From JAPPHA01 sp964291635 (GTDB lineage: Bacteria; Pseudomonadota; Alphaproteobacteria; Rhodobacterales; Rhodobacteraceae), in the NCBI GenBank assembly GCA_964291635.2, contig OZ219893.1, positions 248,001-312,000 on the forward strand: a DNA stretch of 64,000 bases, in the 5' to 3' direction. Position 1 is the stretch's first letter, and each line of letters opens with the position of its first letter. Below are positions 35,325-44,023 of the stretch, piece by piece. The notes under the pieces were generated by a model. The model saw nothing but the letters and a program-made list of their open reading frames with translations, was not told the origin of the DNA and did no database searches. A program made the position numbers and the translations under genes.

Positions 35325-36407
35325 TCACATTGAGGAACGCGACAGGCGCTTCCCGCTTGTTTTTTCGAAAAAGTGGAAGTCGGACGGGTCAGCATATAGC
35401 TGCCGGGTGTCTCCCACCGCGAATTCCTGCCGGTTCCGATCCAGGAAGACAATGGTTTCATGGTTGACGGAGGTCGAAAGCAGGGTCTCGGAACCCATGG
35501 GTTCGACGACGCGAATCCGGGAGTCGCCGATGTGTATTCCTTGACTGTCGGTGTTGATGTTTTCAGGCCTGATGCCGAGCGCGATACTCTGATCGTTGGC
35601 AACATGCGGTGCCATGTCGCCAAAGGTGATCTCGGGACCGCCCCTGGACCGGAAATGACCGTTCTCTGACAGCGTTCCCTCGACGACATTCATGGCCGGA
35701 GAACCAATGAACGAGGCCACGAACAGGGTCTGGGGCCGAAGGTAGAGTTCCATTGGCAAGCCGACCTGTTCGATGCTGCCCTCGTTCATCACCACGATCC
35801 GGTCCGCCATGGTCATGGCTTCAACCTGGTCGTGCGTTACATAGATGATCGTCGTCTCGAGACGCTGGTGCATTTCCTTGATCTCGGCCCGCATCTGTAC
35901 GCGCAACTTGGCGTCGAGGTTCGAAAGTGGCTCGTCGAACAGAAACAGCTTCGGATTCCGCACAATCGCGCGGCCCATGGCGACGCGCTGTCTCTGCCCC
36001 CCCGACAACTGGGCGGGTTTGCGGTCGAGAAGACGTTCAAGGTCGAGAACTTCCGCGGCCATAGCGACCTTTTCGGCAATTTCCCCCTTGCCCCTTTTGG
36101 CTAGCTTCAGGGAAAACGCCATGTTCTTTCGAACGGTCATATGCGGGTAGAGCGCATAGGACTGGAATACCATGGCAATATTGCGTTCGCGCGCCGGCAG
36201 CTTGTTGATGATCACGTCATCGACGATCACCTCACCGGACGTGATGTCTTCAAGCCCGGCAATCATGCGCAGCAATGTGGATTTTCCACAGCCCGACGGA
36301 CCAACGAGTATCACGAACTCGCCGTCGGAAATGTCCAGCGAAACACCGTGAACAACTTCCAGGGATCCGAATGACTTCCTCAGGTTTCGAATCTTGACCG
36401 ACGACAT
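35325..36407 (-). CDS. Sugar ABC transporter ATP-binding protein (UgpC/MalK type)
   Basis: A 360-residue CUT1 importer ATPase. Walker A is LVGPSGCGKSTLLRMIAG, the signature is LSGGQRQRVAMGRAIV, and Walker B is LFLFDEPLSNLDAKLR, with the H-loop in YVTHDQVEAMTMADRI. The C-terminal MalK regulatory domain (TOBE) includes SFIGSPAMNVVEG and IALGIRPENI. It is the last gene of the minus-strand carbohydrate operon and energises the two permeases encoded upstream. Confidence 0.93.
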   Translation of the reverse strand: MSSVKIRNLRKSFGSLEVVHGVSLDISDGEFVILVGPSGCGKSTLLRMIAGLEDITSGEVIVDDVIINKLPARERNIAMVFQSYALYPHMTVRKNMAFSLKLAKRGKGEIAEKVAMAAEVLDLERLLDRKPAQLSGGQRQRVAMGRAIVRNPKLFLFDEPLSNLDAKLRVQMRAEIKEMHQRLETTIIYVTHDQVEAMTMADRIVVMNEGSIEQVGLPMELYLRPQTLFVASFIGSPAMNVVEGTLSENGHFRSRGGPEITFGDMAPHVANDQSIALGIRPENINTDSQGIHIGDSRIRVVEPMGSETLLSTSVNHETIVFLDRNRQEFAVGDTRQLYADPSDFHFFEKTSGKRLSRSSM

Positions 36408-36449
36408 TCTCCTGGCGGCCCCTCTTCTGTGTGCCTTGTCTGCCGGCAG

Positions 36450-37487
36450 CTACCTTCCGCATCCCGTAATCTCGGCGACACCGTCAAAAAAGCGCTTCTT
36501 TTCCGGCGTGTTGATGCGCCAGTTGACCGGCGGTGACTGGAATCCGTCCAGGTAGTTGTTGTTACCCTGGTCGTAGTAACCCCAAGGGGCGTATTCCTCT
36601 ACCGCGGCAAACAGGTTTTCGACGGATATGGAGTCCTCGTTGATGACGACCGGCATCGGTCGAGCCTTGTAGGCTGCCATCTGGCGCACACCCTGGACGA
36701 CCTTGCGCGTTCCCTGCGTGTCGTGCCTGTTGGTATGGACGAGCGCGTAGTCCGAAACTTCCAGCGCCGCCTCGGTGGGGATTCCCTTCGCGATACTTCC
36801 ATGGAATGAACCACCGGTGAATGACGTGGATACGATCAAGCGACGCCCGTCCCTTTCCTCCTTGCGTGACAATTCGATCAGTTCATGTACCCGAGGTGCA
36901 TTCAGAATGTCATGCACATAGACGGGAATGTCGCACTCGTTGTTGATCTCGACCAGGATGTTCTCCAAGCCGGTATCGAGCAGCCACCGGCTCGCGTTTC
37001 TTGTACCGCGCCTGACTGCTTCCTCACTGACCATGAACTTGTCCTGGCCAAAGTAGTAGAACCCGACGATCACGATCATTCCCAGTTCGTCGGCCGCTTC
37101 AAGCAGGCGCAGAAGCCTGTTCATGTGGGCCGGTTTCAGTTCGCCGTCAGGGTCGATCGCGGAGTTGACCCACGGCTGGTCTCGCTCGGTTTTCGTGATC
37201 GGCATGCCGCCCTGAAGATTCACGGTAACCGCCGTGCAACCGTGGGCAAGGTAGTCAGGCATTGCCGCGATGAATTCGTTGACGTTGCGTTCCGGGTCCC
37301 ATTTGCCGGTGTCCGGATACGCCCAGTTCCCCACGGTTTCAGGGTTTTCGTCGTCGAAGATGGCCTGCACCATCCTGCAATTGAACAGCAGCCCTTCGAC
37401 CGACTTGTCCTTGTACGTTCGGCCCTGTTGAAGCGGCACTCCGTTGATCAGGAACTTCTGACCGTCAATCGAGATTCTCGTCATCAT
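36450..37487 (-). CDS. Intracellular clan-A glycoside hydrolase-like protein
   Basis: 345 residues, TIM-barrel glycosidase of GH5/cellulase-like type with no signal peptide. The putative acid/base is Glu184 in VEINNECDIP (the NE motif at the end of strand 4) and the putative nucleophile is Glu284 in PVVINEDSIS. ISIDGQKFLINGVPLQQGRT at the start is the usual ligand-domain lead-in. It lies inside an ABC importer operon between permease and ATPase genes, so it probably cleaves the imported oligosaccharide or glycoside in the cytoplasm. Family number and substrate are uncertain. GGAGTGAA precedes the ATG ATG start. Confidence 0.75.
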   Translation of the reverse strand: MMTRISIDGQKFLINGVPLQQGRTYKDKSVEGLLFNCRMVQAIFDDENPETVGNWAYPDTGKWDPERNVNEFIAAMPDYLAHGCTAVTVNLQGGMPITKTERDQPWVNSAIDPDGELKPAHMNRLLRLLEAADELGMIVIVGFYYFGQDKFMVSEEAVRRGTRNASRWLLDTGLENILVEINNECDIPVYVHDILNAPRVHELIELSRKEERDGRRLIVSTSFTGGSFHGSIAKGIPTEAALEVSDYALVHTNRHDTQGTRKVVQGVRQMAAYKARPMPVVINEDSISVENLFAAVEEYAPWGYYDQGNNNYLDGFQSPPVNWRINTPEKKRFFDGVAEITGCGR

Positions 37488-37504
37488 TTCACTCCGTGAT
37501 TTAA

Positions 37505-38386
37505 TCAGGCTTTCACTGCACCGGCCGTCAAGCCGCCGACGAGCCAGCGTTGAACAAAGAAAAAGAGAATGAGAGCTGGCAGCGTCGAGACCACGCAGGC
37601 GGCCATGAAGGCGTTCTGGTACTCGGTTGAGCCTCCCTCGGTCGCGAATTCGCCGATGCCCACCTGTATCGTTTTCATTTCACCGGAACTCAACAACAGG
37701 CTCGCCCAAAGAAAATCGTTCCATGCATTGAGGAAAGTGAAGATGGTAACTGCGGCTATGCCGGGCAGGGAGATGGGGAGGATGACCCTCCAAAATGCGC
37801 TGAAGTGGGTGCATCCGTCCATCATTGCGGCCTCTTCCAGCTCAGGTGGGCAGCTTGTCTGGAAGTAGCCGCGCAGCAAAAGGACCGCGAAGGGAACCGA
37901 AAACCCGACATAGGCGAATATCAACCCGAAATAGGTGTTCAACATCCCCATGCTCTGGATCAGGAAGTACACCGGAAACACCCGTGTAATGGGCGGGACG
38001 AGTTGCGTGATCAGGATCAGCGCCAGGATCAGCGTGGCGCCCGGAAAGCGGAATCTGGCAAGTACGTAGGCGGCCGTGCAGGAAATCCCGCTCGCGACAA
38101 ATGCCGTTACTGCCGAGACAAAGAGCGAGTTGAAGATGTAGCGCCACATCGGAATCAGGAGGCCGGCATTCTCATAGGGTTTCAACGTGACGTCGGAGGG
38201 CAGCCATAGCGGCGGGATCCGCTGGATTTCAAAATTCGACTGGAAGGAACTCTTGATCATCCAGAAAACCGGCAGCAGGAGATAGACCAGCATCATCGCG
38301 AGCGCGACATAGATGACGACCCTGGTGATCGCGTCGGTCGTACCGGTCCGGGACCTGGCGACCGGGAATTCGACCGCTACGCTCAC
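37505..38386 (-). CDS. Sugar ABC transporter permease (MalG type)
   Basis: A 293-residue inner-membrane permease with six predicted helices. The EAA loop reads CPPELEEAAMMDGCTHFSAF, with the following VILPISLPGIAAVTIF typical of MalG-like CUT1 permeases. The N-terminal region has YLLLPVFWMIKSSFQSN. Its start overlaps the stop of the first permease gene, so the two are co-translated as the heterodimeric channel. Confidence 0.92.
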   Translation of the reverse strand: MSVAVEFPVARSRTGTTDAITRVVIYVALAMMLVYLLLPVFWMIKSSFQSNFEIQRIPPLWLPSDVTLKPYENAGLLIPMWRYIFNSLFVSAVTAFVASGISCTAAYVLARFRFPGATLILALILITQLVPPITRVFPVYFLIQSMGMLNTYFGLIFAYVGFSVPFAVLLLRGYFQTSCPPELEEAAMMDGCTHFSAFWRVILPISLPGIAAVTIFTFLNAWNDFLWASLLLSSGEMKTIQVGIGEFATEGGSTEYQNAFMAACVVSTLPALILFFFVQRWLVGGLTAGAVKA

Positions 38387-39282
38387 CGAAGATCATCCCT
38401 CGACTGCGCCCACAAGTAGAAGACGCAGATGACGCTGGTCATCATCAGTATGACGCCGCTCGCCGCTGCGGCCACATCAAACTTGAAGAACAGGAATCCC
38501 TGGTTGTACGCATAGACCGCCATCACGTTGGTCAGGTTCCTGGGGCCTCCCCCGGTCATGATGAAGTTCATCTCGAAGTGGCCCAATCCGCCCATGAACA
38601 GGAGGGCAAGCAGGATGAGCAGGACAGGCTTGAGCGTCGGCAACGTCACGTGGAAGAACTTCTGAACAATGTTGGCGCCGTCGATTTCAGCGGCCTCGTA
38701 GTAATCCTTGGGTACGGACTGCAGTCCGGCCAGAAGAAAAATGATGATGAATGGCAGACCGTTCCAGACGCGTACAGCCACAATTGCCATCATGGGGGTG
38801 CTGATCGGTCCCCAGGTCCGGGAATCCGTCATGAAGCGAATGTTCGAATCAATCCAGCCGATATCGCGCAACAGCGCGTTTATCGGGCTCAGGTCGGTGT
38901 TCAGCAGCCAGATCCAGATCACGGAGGCAACGGCCGGCGGCACGAACCACGGAACCAGGATCAATGTCCGCACGACCGAGAGGCCCCGGAACTTGACATT
39001 GATGACCTGAGCGAGAAACAGCCCCATCACGACGGAAATCGCAACGGCGAGAACCGTGAACAGGATGGTCTGCATGACTGTCTGGACAAATCTCTCGTCT
39101 GCAAAAACCGTGTAATAATTCCGCAGGCCGACCCAATGGGAACCCCGCTCCTGTACGTTCAGGAGGTCATAGCTGCGGAAGCTGATGAACATGGAAGCAA
39201 ACATCGGATAGATGCCAAGCAGCAGCGTGACAACGAGTGCAGGCGCCACCATGATGTAACAAAAAAGGTTTTTTTCATTCAT
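38383..39282 (-). CDS. Sugar ABC transporter permease (MalF/UgpA type)
   Basis: 299 residues with six hydrophobic helices. The EAA motif is DYYEAAEIDGANIVQKFFHV, followed by TLPTLKPVLLILLALLFMGG. IMVAPALVVTLLLGIYPMFA is the first transmembrane segment. It pairs with the MalG-type permease. The gene is separated from the upstream binding-protein gene by a spacer containing a strong hairpin. Confidence 0.92.
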   Translation of the reverse strand: MNEKNLFCYIMVAPALVVTLLLGIYPMFASMFISFRSYDLLNVQERGSHWVGLRNYYTVFADERFVQTVMQTILFTVLAVAISVVMGLFLAQVINVKFRGLSVVRTLILVPWFVPPAVASVIWIWLLNTDLSPINALLRDIGWIDSNIRFMTDSRTWGPISTPMMAIVAVRVWNGLPFIIIFLLAGLQSVPKDYYEAAEIDGANIVQKFFHVTLPTLKPVLLILLALLFMGGLGHFEMNFIMTGGGPRNLTNVMAVYAYNQGFLFFKFDVAAAASGVILMMTSVICVFYLWAQSRDDLR

Positions 39283-39334
39283 TCGGCGGTCGCGGCCCGA
39301 TCTTGGGTTGGCTGGTCGCGCTTGGCAATAACAG

Positions 39335-39361
39335 ACGGGGGAGCCCGTAAAGCTCCCCCGT
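39335..39361 (-). promoter_or_regulatory. Intercistronic hairpin downstream of the binding-protein gene
   Basis: A perfect 10-bp GC-rich inverted repeat (ACGGGGGAGC and GCTCCCCCGT, 7-nt loop) lies 30 bp after the binding-protein stop and 53 bp before the permease start. No T tract follows on the minus strand, so it is more likely an mRNA-stabilising or attenuating stem than a full terminator. Confidence 0.65.
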
Positions 39362-39390
39362 TATAGTCAGGCCCAGCAGGAATGCTATGC

Positions 39391-40677
39391 CTACCGGGTC
39401 AGTTCAGCCTGCATACGCTCCTGCGCCTTCGCGATGGCAGCATCCATGTCCTTCTGCAGAATGATGGTGTCGTACATCAGGTCAAACAGAACGGCACCGG
39501 GCTTCGGAGTGGCAATGCTGCTCCAGGCCGGAGCGGGATGCTGCGACGTGTGCGCATCTTCGAGCGCTTGTCCCACGACCACCTTCCATGGTCGATCCGA
39601 CCAGAAATCGGAACCCATTACGGCGGGTTTCGTTCCGACAGCACCAGAGGCTTCCGACAACTTCAGCATGTTCTCGTCGCGGCTCAAGTACTTCATCCAT
39701 TCCACGCACTCCTTGACATTTTCCGAACCGCGCAGGATGCCGATGTAACCCGCGCCGCTGAAGCTGGCGCGATTTGCGGGTCCCATTGCGCTCCTTGACA
39801 TGGCCCAGGTTCCGTCAATCTCCGGGTACTCGCGGTCAAGGCGAACACCCCATGCCTGGTGAGCACTTCCAATGATGCCGATCTTGCCGTTCACGAAGAG
39901 CGGAAGCGCATCGAAGCCCTGCTCCATGCTGTCTTCGTTGACGACCTTGTGCTCCCAGACCAGATCACGCATGAAGGTCAGGGCGGCCCGCATCGCGTCA
40001 TTGTCGATGGTCGCCGTCTTGCCGTCCTCGGTCATCATCTCGCCACCGGCCTGCCAATAGTAGGGCAGGAGCCAGGAAACGACATTATTCGCGGAACCGA
40101 AGGCAAATCCCCAGCGTTCGATATTGCCGTTTGCGTCACGAAGCGTCATTTTCTTCGCGTATTCGATGATCTCGTCCCAAGTGTCTGGAGCTCTGGTTAT
40201 TCCGACTTCCTCCGCGACATCCGTCCGGTAAATCATCGCGCGTATGTCGCCGCGCCAGGGGATTCCGTAGAAGTCGCCCTGCCAGAACACATCGCGCAGT
40301 GCGCCGGAATAGAAGTCGTCTTCCAGTGTCGGAAACTCGTCACGATACTCGTTGATCGGCATCGGGCCATACTGGTCTCCACCGATGGCGGAAAACGAGT
40401 GCATCCAGTACATGTCGGCGCAATCGGGATGAGCTCCACCCCTGGCCACCGTCAGCCAGGTCTGAAACGCGGCGCTCCACGGAACGACCTCGTGATTGAC
40501 CGTGATGCCGCTCTCGGCTTCGAAACCCTCGATCAGCTCGGCAATTTTCGCGTTCCAGTTCAACTTGTCCGCGTAGTGCTGGGTCCAGAACTCGATCGTC
40601 TGGGATATTCCCGGACCGGCGAATACGAGGCCGGCCGTCATGGCCACGACCGACGTCGTCAATTTGTGCTTCTTCAT
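39391..40677 (-). CDS. Extracellular sugar-binding protein, family 1
   Basis: A 428-residue CUT1 binding protein. The signal peptide (KLTTSVVAMTAGLVFAGPG) precedes SQTIEFWTQHYADKLNWNAK. Typical inner features are HPDCADMYWMHSFSAIGG, FYGIPWRGDIRAMIYRTDVA, VGITRAPDTWDEIIEYAKKM and KIGIIGSAHQAWGVRL. The ATG at 40677 follows GGAGGA; an ATG at the GGAGGA itself would be out of place. It delivers the substrate to the two permeases encoded downstream. Aromatic residues lining the cleft suggest a carbohydrate. Confidence 0.92.
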   Translation of the reverse strand: MKKHKLTTSVVAMTAGLVFAGPGISQTIEFWTQHYADKLNWNAKIAELIEGFEAESGITVNHEVVPWSAAFQTWLTVARGGAHPDCADMYWMHSFSAIGGDQYGPMPINEYRDEFPTLEDDFYSGALRDVFWQGDFYGIPWRGDIRAMIYRTDVAEEVGITRAPDTWDEIIEYAKKMTLRDANGNIERWGFAFGSANNVVSWLLPYYWQAGGEMMTEDGKTATIDNDAMRAALTFMRDLVWEHKVVNEDSMEQGFDALPLFVNGKIGIIGSAHQAWGVRLDREYPEIDGTWAMSRSAMGPANRASFSGAGYIGILRGSENVKECVEWMKYLSRDENMLKLSEASGAVGTKPAVMGSDFWSDRPWKVVVGQALEDAHTSQHPAPAWSSIATPKPGAVLFDLMYDTIILQKDMDAAIAKAQERMQAELTR

Positions 40678-40739
40678 TTTTTCTTCCTCCATTTTGCGAA
40701 CCGCGCCGGATGACCCACGGTAGCCGGGGCGGGCTCTGG

Positions 40740-41384
40740 TCAAGTCCGATTTTCTTCTTCGGCCTTCTCTTGCAGCAACGCTATCGTCTTGCGGATGTGT
40801 TCGATCATGGCGTGCTCTGCTTTGTCGGAGTCGCGCGCATCCAAGGCATCGATGATTGCAATGTGTTCGGTGTAGGTTTCTGCAGGCGATCGCAGGATCC
40901 CCTGCGACAGGGACATGCGCATGATGGAATGAACCGGTTCCAGCAACCTGCCGAGATTCCCTCCTGGAATCAGCTTCGTCAGGTATGTGTGAAACTCGAC
41001 ATCGGCTTCGCGATACAAGGCATCATCCCCCGCCTTCACTGCGTCCTCGACAGACGCCATGAGGGACCTGAGATATATCGTGTGCTTGCGCTCGATCTTC
41101 GGGGCCAACAACCGGCAGATTAGCCCTTCCAGGACAGCCCTCATCTCGAAAACCTCGGCAATCTGCCGAAGACCGAACTCGGAAACGGAGGCCTCTCCTC
41201 GCGTCGACATGCGAACGAAGTTCTCGCGGTCCAGTTTTGCGATCGCTGCGCGCAGCGGCGTGCGGCTCACTCCAAGTCGTGCCGACAAGTCCTCCTGTAC
41301 GAGTTTCTCACCCGAAACCAACTCGCCTGACAGGATCATGTCGCGCAACCGGCGGTAGACATCTTCTTCGAGAGGCGTCGTCAT
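40740..41384 (-). CDS. GntR-family transcriptional regulator, FCD (FadR) subfamily
   Basis: A regulator of about 214 residues. The N-terminal winged helix has EEDVYRRLRDMILSGELVSG, KLVQEDLSARLGVSRTPLRA and AIAKLDRENFVRM. An all-helical FCD ligand domain follows, with QIAEVFEMRAVLEGLICRLL, metal-binding histidines in VEFHTYLTKLI, and MRMSLSQG. The ATG at 41384 is preferred because the helix-turn-helix domain starts there; the frame extends to 41435 through the operator repeats. It is the first gene of the importer operon and probably controls both that operon and the isomerase pair. Confidence 0.9.
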   Translation of the reverse strand: MTTPLEEDVYRRLRDMILSGELVSGEKLVQEDLSARLGVSRTPLRAAIAKLDRENFVRMSTRGEASVSEFGLRQIAEVFEMRAVLEGLICRLLAPKIERKHTIYLRSLMASVEDAVKAGDDALYREADVEFHTYLTKLIPGGNLGRLLEPVHSIMRMSLSQGILRSPAETYTEHIAIIDALDARDSDKAEHAMIEHIRKTIALLQEKAEEENRT

Positions 41385-41808
41385 TGCAATTGGCCGCAAA
41401 ATGCTTGGCGTTAATCCAATGTATTCAATGTACACAATGAACGCGATGAACGCAATAACGCAGACTTTTCGTCAAACTCGATTCACTCGGCTCCGCGGAA
41501 TTGGAGGGAATCGAACTCCAGCGCGCAGCCTCGCCAGGTGACATCGTGTTCCACGGATAGATCGTCGATCATACCTGTGGGCATGCGTTGTCGCAATCTG
41601 CGCTGCGCCGTCCGACCGGAGGACAGTCTGTGTCGAGACACCTGTCCGCAGGAACTAGGCTGCTCCGACACCCGTCCGGCGACCAGACAACGTCGGGGGT
41701 TCATTCGATCACGACCCGGCTCTCGCAAGCTCCGGAGACGGCGTTCAAGTCACGTCGGCATCCCGTTCATATCCGTCGAAATCCGTGGCCGATCATCCGC
41801 CCCTGAAA
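41385..41808. other. Leader of gntR and spacer behind the isomerase pair
   Basis: 424 bp. The part nearest gntR holds the operator repeats at 41418-41453. The remainder has no protein-like frame. A stretch near 41500 (GGAATCGAACTCC) recalls a tRNA T-arm, but the stem does not pair with a 7-nt loop. Confidence 0.45.
41418..41453 (-). promoter_or_regulatory. Tandem 9-bp repeats, putative GntR operator
   Basis: Four 9-bp units in a row on the plus strand: AATGTATTC, AATGTACAC, AATGAACGC, GATGAACGC. They include the imperfect palindrome TTCA-n-TGT-nn-ACA-n-TGAA (41424-41441), of the TGTnnACA type bound by FadR-subfamily regulators. The array ends 34 bp upstream of the gntR ATG, suggesting autoregulation. 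A related site lies at 43692. Confidence 0.6.
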
Positions 41809-42618
41809 TCACAGGTGAAGTTCACCGCGTGCATAGGAAACGCTTTGCTCCAGCCACGCGTGCTCACGTTGACGCACGGCATCCATATCGGGACCTCTTG
41901 GCAACCATTGCTCGAGTATCACACTCATGTCAGCGGGATACGGCGCGGCGTCCATGACCGCGCGACAATTCATCCGACCCAGCCCGAGAGGGCAGCCATG
42001 AATCGCAAATCCAACGCCATGGGGATCCGGAACGATGACATAATCCTTAAGATGCAAATTGATTGCATGGGGTGCCAGGATGCCAACCGTTTCCTCTGGC
42101 CATTCACCGGCACAAATCGAGTTCGCAACGTCCAGGCATATGGCAACCTGGTCGTCATCGATGGCCGCCACAAGATCAACCAGTTGCCTGGATGGAAAGT
42201 TGAAGTGGTTTTCGATGGCGATGCGAATCCCGGCGTCCCTGGCCGGCGGGAGGAGCAACGCAAATTCGGCAGCAAGTTCGGAAACTGGCCGCGCGGCGTC
42301 CGGCCCATCCAGGGCGACCCTGAGGATCTTCGCGTCAAGGCGCCGGCCGATCTCGACGTAGCGGGCCATGTGATCCACATCAAATGGCTGGGCTCCGACC
42401 TCCAGAGCAACGCCGACATCGCGCGCCTGTCTGGCGAGCAAGTCCAGATCGGAATCCGGGAGCAGATGAAGCGGCAGGTTGTCTGCGTATTGGACCACGC
42501 GAAGCCCGTGCCGTGACGCAACATCGAGAAGTTCCAAAGGCGTCATCGGGTGTTCCGGCGTAATCCCCTTGTGCCCGATCGACCAACGGAAGGTATAGGT
42601 CCCCAGCCCCAGGTTCAC
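41809..42618 (-). CDS. Sugar phosphate isomerase/epimerase family protein
   Basis: A 269-residue AP-endonuclease-2-fold TIM barrel. Family features are LGLGTYTFRWSIGHKG at the start, the metal-binding strands IRIAIENHFNFPSRQLVDLV and VAICLDVANS, INLHLKDYVIVPDPHGVGF, and a late EQWLPRG. It is a candidate isomerase, epimerase or dehydratase acting on a keto-sugar or inosose. The GTG start overlaps the stop of the preceding isomerase gene (GTGA). Confidence 0.82.
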   Translation of the reverse strand: MNLGLGTYTFRWSIGHKGITPEHPMTPLELLDVASRHGLRVVQYADNLPLHLLPDSDLDLLARQARDVGVALEVGAQPFDVDHMARYVEIGRRLDAKILRVALDGPDAARPVSELAAEFALLLPPARDAGIRIAIENHFNFPSRQLVDLVAAIDDDQVAICLDVANSICAGEWPEETVGILAPHAINLHLKDYVIVPDPHGVGFAIHGCPLGLGRMNCRAVMDAAPYPADMSVILEQWLPRGPDMDAVRQREHAWLEQSVSYARGELHL

Positions 42619-43574
42619 AGCAGGGCCTTTATCAACTCTCGATAGCTCCTTGCCGGCACACCACCCCTGATGGCACCTTCGAACGTATCCGCCCCGATCT
42701 TGTCCTGGAGTTTTTCCAGGTTTTCCATGATCTCGAATGTCGCGGAAATCGCTTCCGCGTTGTCACCGGATCTTGTGAAGACGTCGTACGCCACCCAACC
42801 GTCGTAGCCCAACCGGCGCAGATAGAAGAGTGTCTCGAGCGTCTGCCAGAGGTGAACCGAAGCCGGCAGCATGTCCCAATCCGCTCCGCGGTCATTGTCG
42901 TTGAAGTGCACATAAAAGAGACGACCGGCCTCGTGCGCCACCACGACCTCTGCGGCCGGGCATTCACCCGCAATGAGCGCATGGCCGACATCCATTGTCA
43001 CACCGATGTTCTTCGCACCGACGCGATCGCAGAGGTGCAGCGTCTTGCCCATTGACGGAAGAATAATGTGATTCCGGGATTCGTAAGCCTTGTACTCTAT
43101 GCTCACCCTGACGTCTTCTCGGTGGGCCGCCGCCTGGCCAAACGCATCAACGGCCCACTTCCACTGCTGAACGTAATCAACCTGGAATGCGTAATCCCAA
43201 CCGTCTATCAGCGGACATACCGTAATCATGTCGGTTCCGAGATCTGCCGCAATGTCCATTGCAATCTTCAGGTATTGGACCGCCTCCGACCTGATGCCGG
43301 CATCCGGATTGGTTATTGACCCATTGCGAAACTTGTCTTCCGTCTTGACGTTGACATTTACCGCCGAGACGTCGAGACCGCTGGCCTTCATTGCGGTCAC
43401 ACCCGACCCGTTGGCGCCCAGATCCTGCGGAAAAACGGGTTCCACACCATGGGTGCGCGGAATCGTCTTCGCGATTTCCAGCCTTTGTTCGAATGGCCGA
43501 CCGACTTGATACTGGTGAAATCGATCTCTGTAGGCACCTATTGTTCCAAGCAGGATCGAGTTTTTAAAGGTCAT
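42615..43574 (-). CDS. TIM-barrel sugar isomerase-like protein
   Basis: About 319 residues, another xylose-isomerase-like TIM barrel. Metal ligands are suggested by VRVSIEYKAYESRNHI, IGVTMDVGHALIAGE and LFYVHFNDNDRGADWD, and the C-terminal strand has WVAYDVFTRSGD. The fold includes L-rhamnose isomerases and hydroxypyruvate isomerase. The ATG at 43574 is chosen because similarity starts at MTFKNSILLG; no strong ribosome site precedes it. It heads the isomerase pair and has an operator-like site 118 bp upstream. Confidence 0.8.
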   Translation of the reverse strand: MTFKNSILLGTIGAYRDRFHQYQVGRPFEQRLEIAKTIPRTHGVEPVFPQDLGANGSGVTAMKASGLDVSAVNVNVKTEDKFRNGSITNPDAGIRSEAVQYLKIAMDIAADLGTDMITVCPLIDGWDYAFQVDYVQQWKWAVDAFGQAAAHREDVRVSIEYKAYESRNHIILPSMGKTLHLCDRVGAKNIGVTMDVGHALIAGECPAAEVVVAHEAGRLFYVHFNDNDRGADWDMLPASVHLWQTLETLFYLRRLGYDGWVAYDVFTRSGDNAEAISATFEIMENLEKLQDKIGADTFEGAIRGGVPARSYRELIKALL

Positions 43575-44023
43575 GGTTTTACCAGGCTTTTTCTGAACCC
43601 GGACTCGTCCAGTGGGCAGTTGAATGCCGGAAGAACCCGGACGTGGTAACACGGTGAATGCGACCGACCATTCCAACGTTTCCAAGTCATGTTTGTATTC
43701 TTTGTATACAATGTACGCATCCCTTGATCAAGCATCTGCTTCCGGTGCGCAATTCGGCAGGGTTTCCTGCAAGAGACTTCCACCCCGTTCCTTTTGCCAA
43801 CCTGGTGCAGCCCTGATCATGCCGGGGCGGTTTTCGGTCAGCGGCTGTACAGCCGCGAAGTTCCCAACGCAGTGTTCCCGGGTATCCTCGGGTGAAGAAG
43901 GAACATGTATTCTGCACGGCGAGGGGGCGCTTGCGTCCGAAAACCCTGAGACCCGTGAATTCGATCGAATGGCTGCTTGATGGCACTCTCGAAAAAATTT
44001 CCGATTCAAACGCGGCTGTAGTG
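43575..44023. other. Leader of the isomerase pair
   Basis: 449 bp between the hydroxyacid dehydrogenase stop and the isomerase start, both genes on the minus strand. It contains the operator-like site at 43692-43718. No protein-like frame was seen. Confidence 0.45.
43692..43718 (-). promoter_or_regulatory. Second GntR-like operator, upstream of the isomerase pair
   Basis: Three 9-bp units, TTTGTATTC, TTTGTATAC, AATGTACGC, match the first three units upstream of gntR at 21 of 27 positions. The centre holds a perfect 10-bp palindrome TTGTATACAA (43702-43711), a FadR-subfamily type site. Position and similarity suggest control by the same regulator. Confidence 0.6.

Noticed and set aside
41490..41525. 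tRNA-like T-arm (GGAATCGAACTCC)
   Set aside because: The flanking stem cannot pair with a 7-nt loop and no acceptor or anticodon arm was found.
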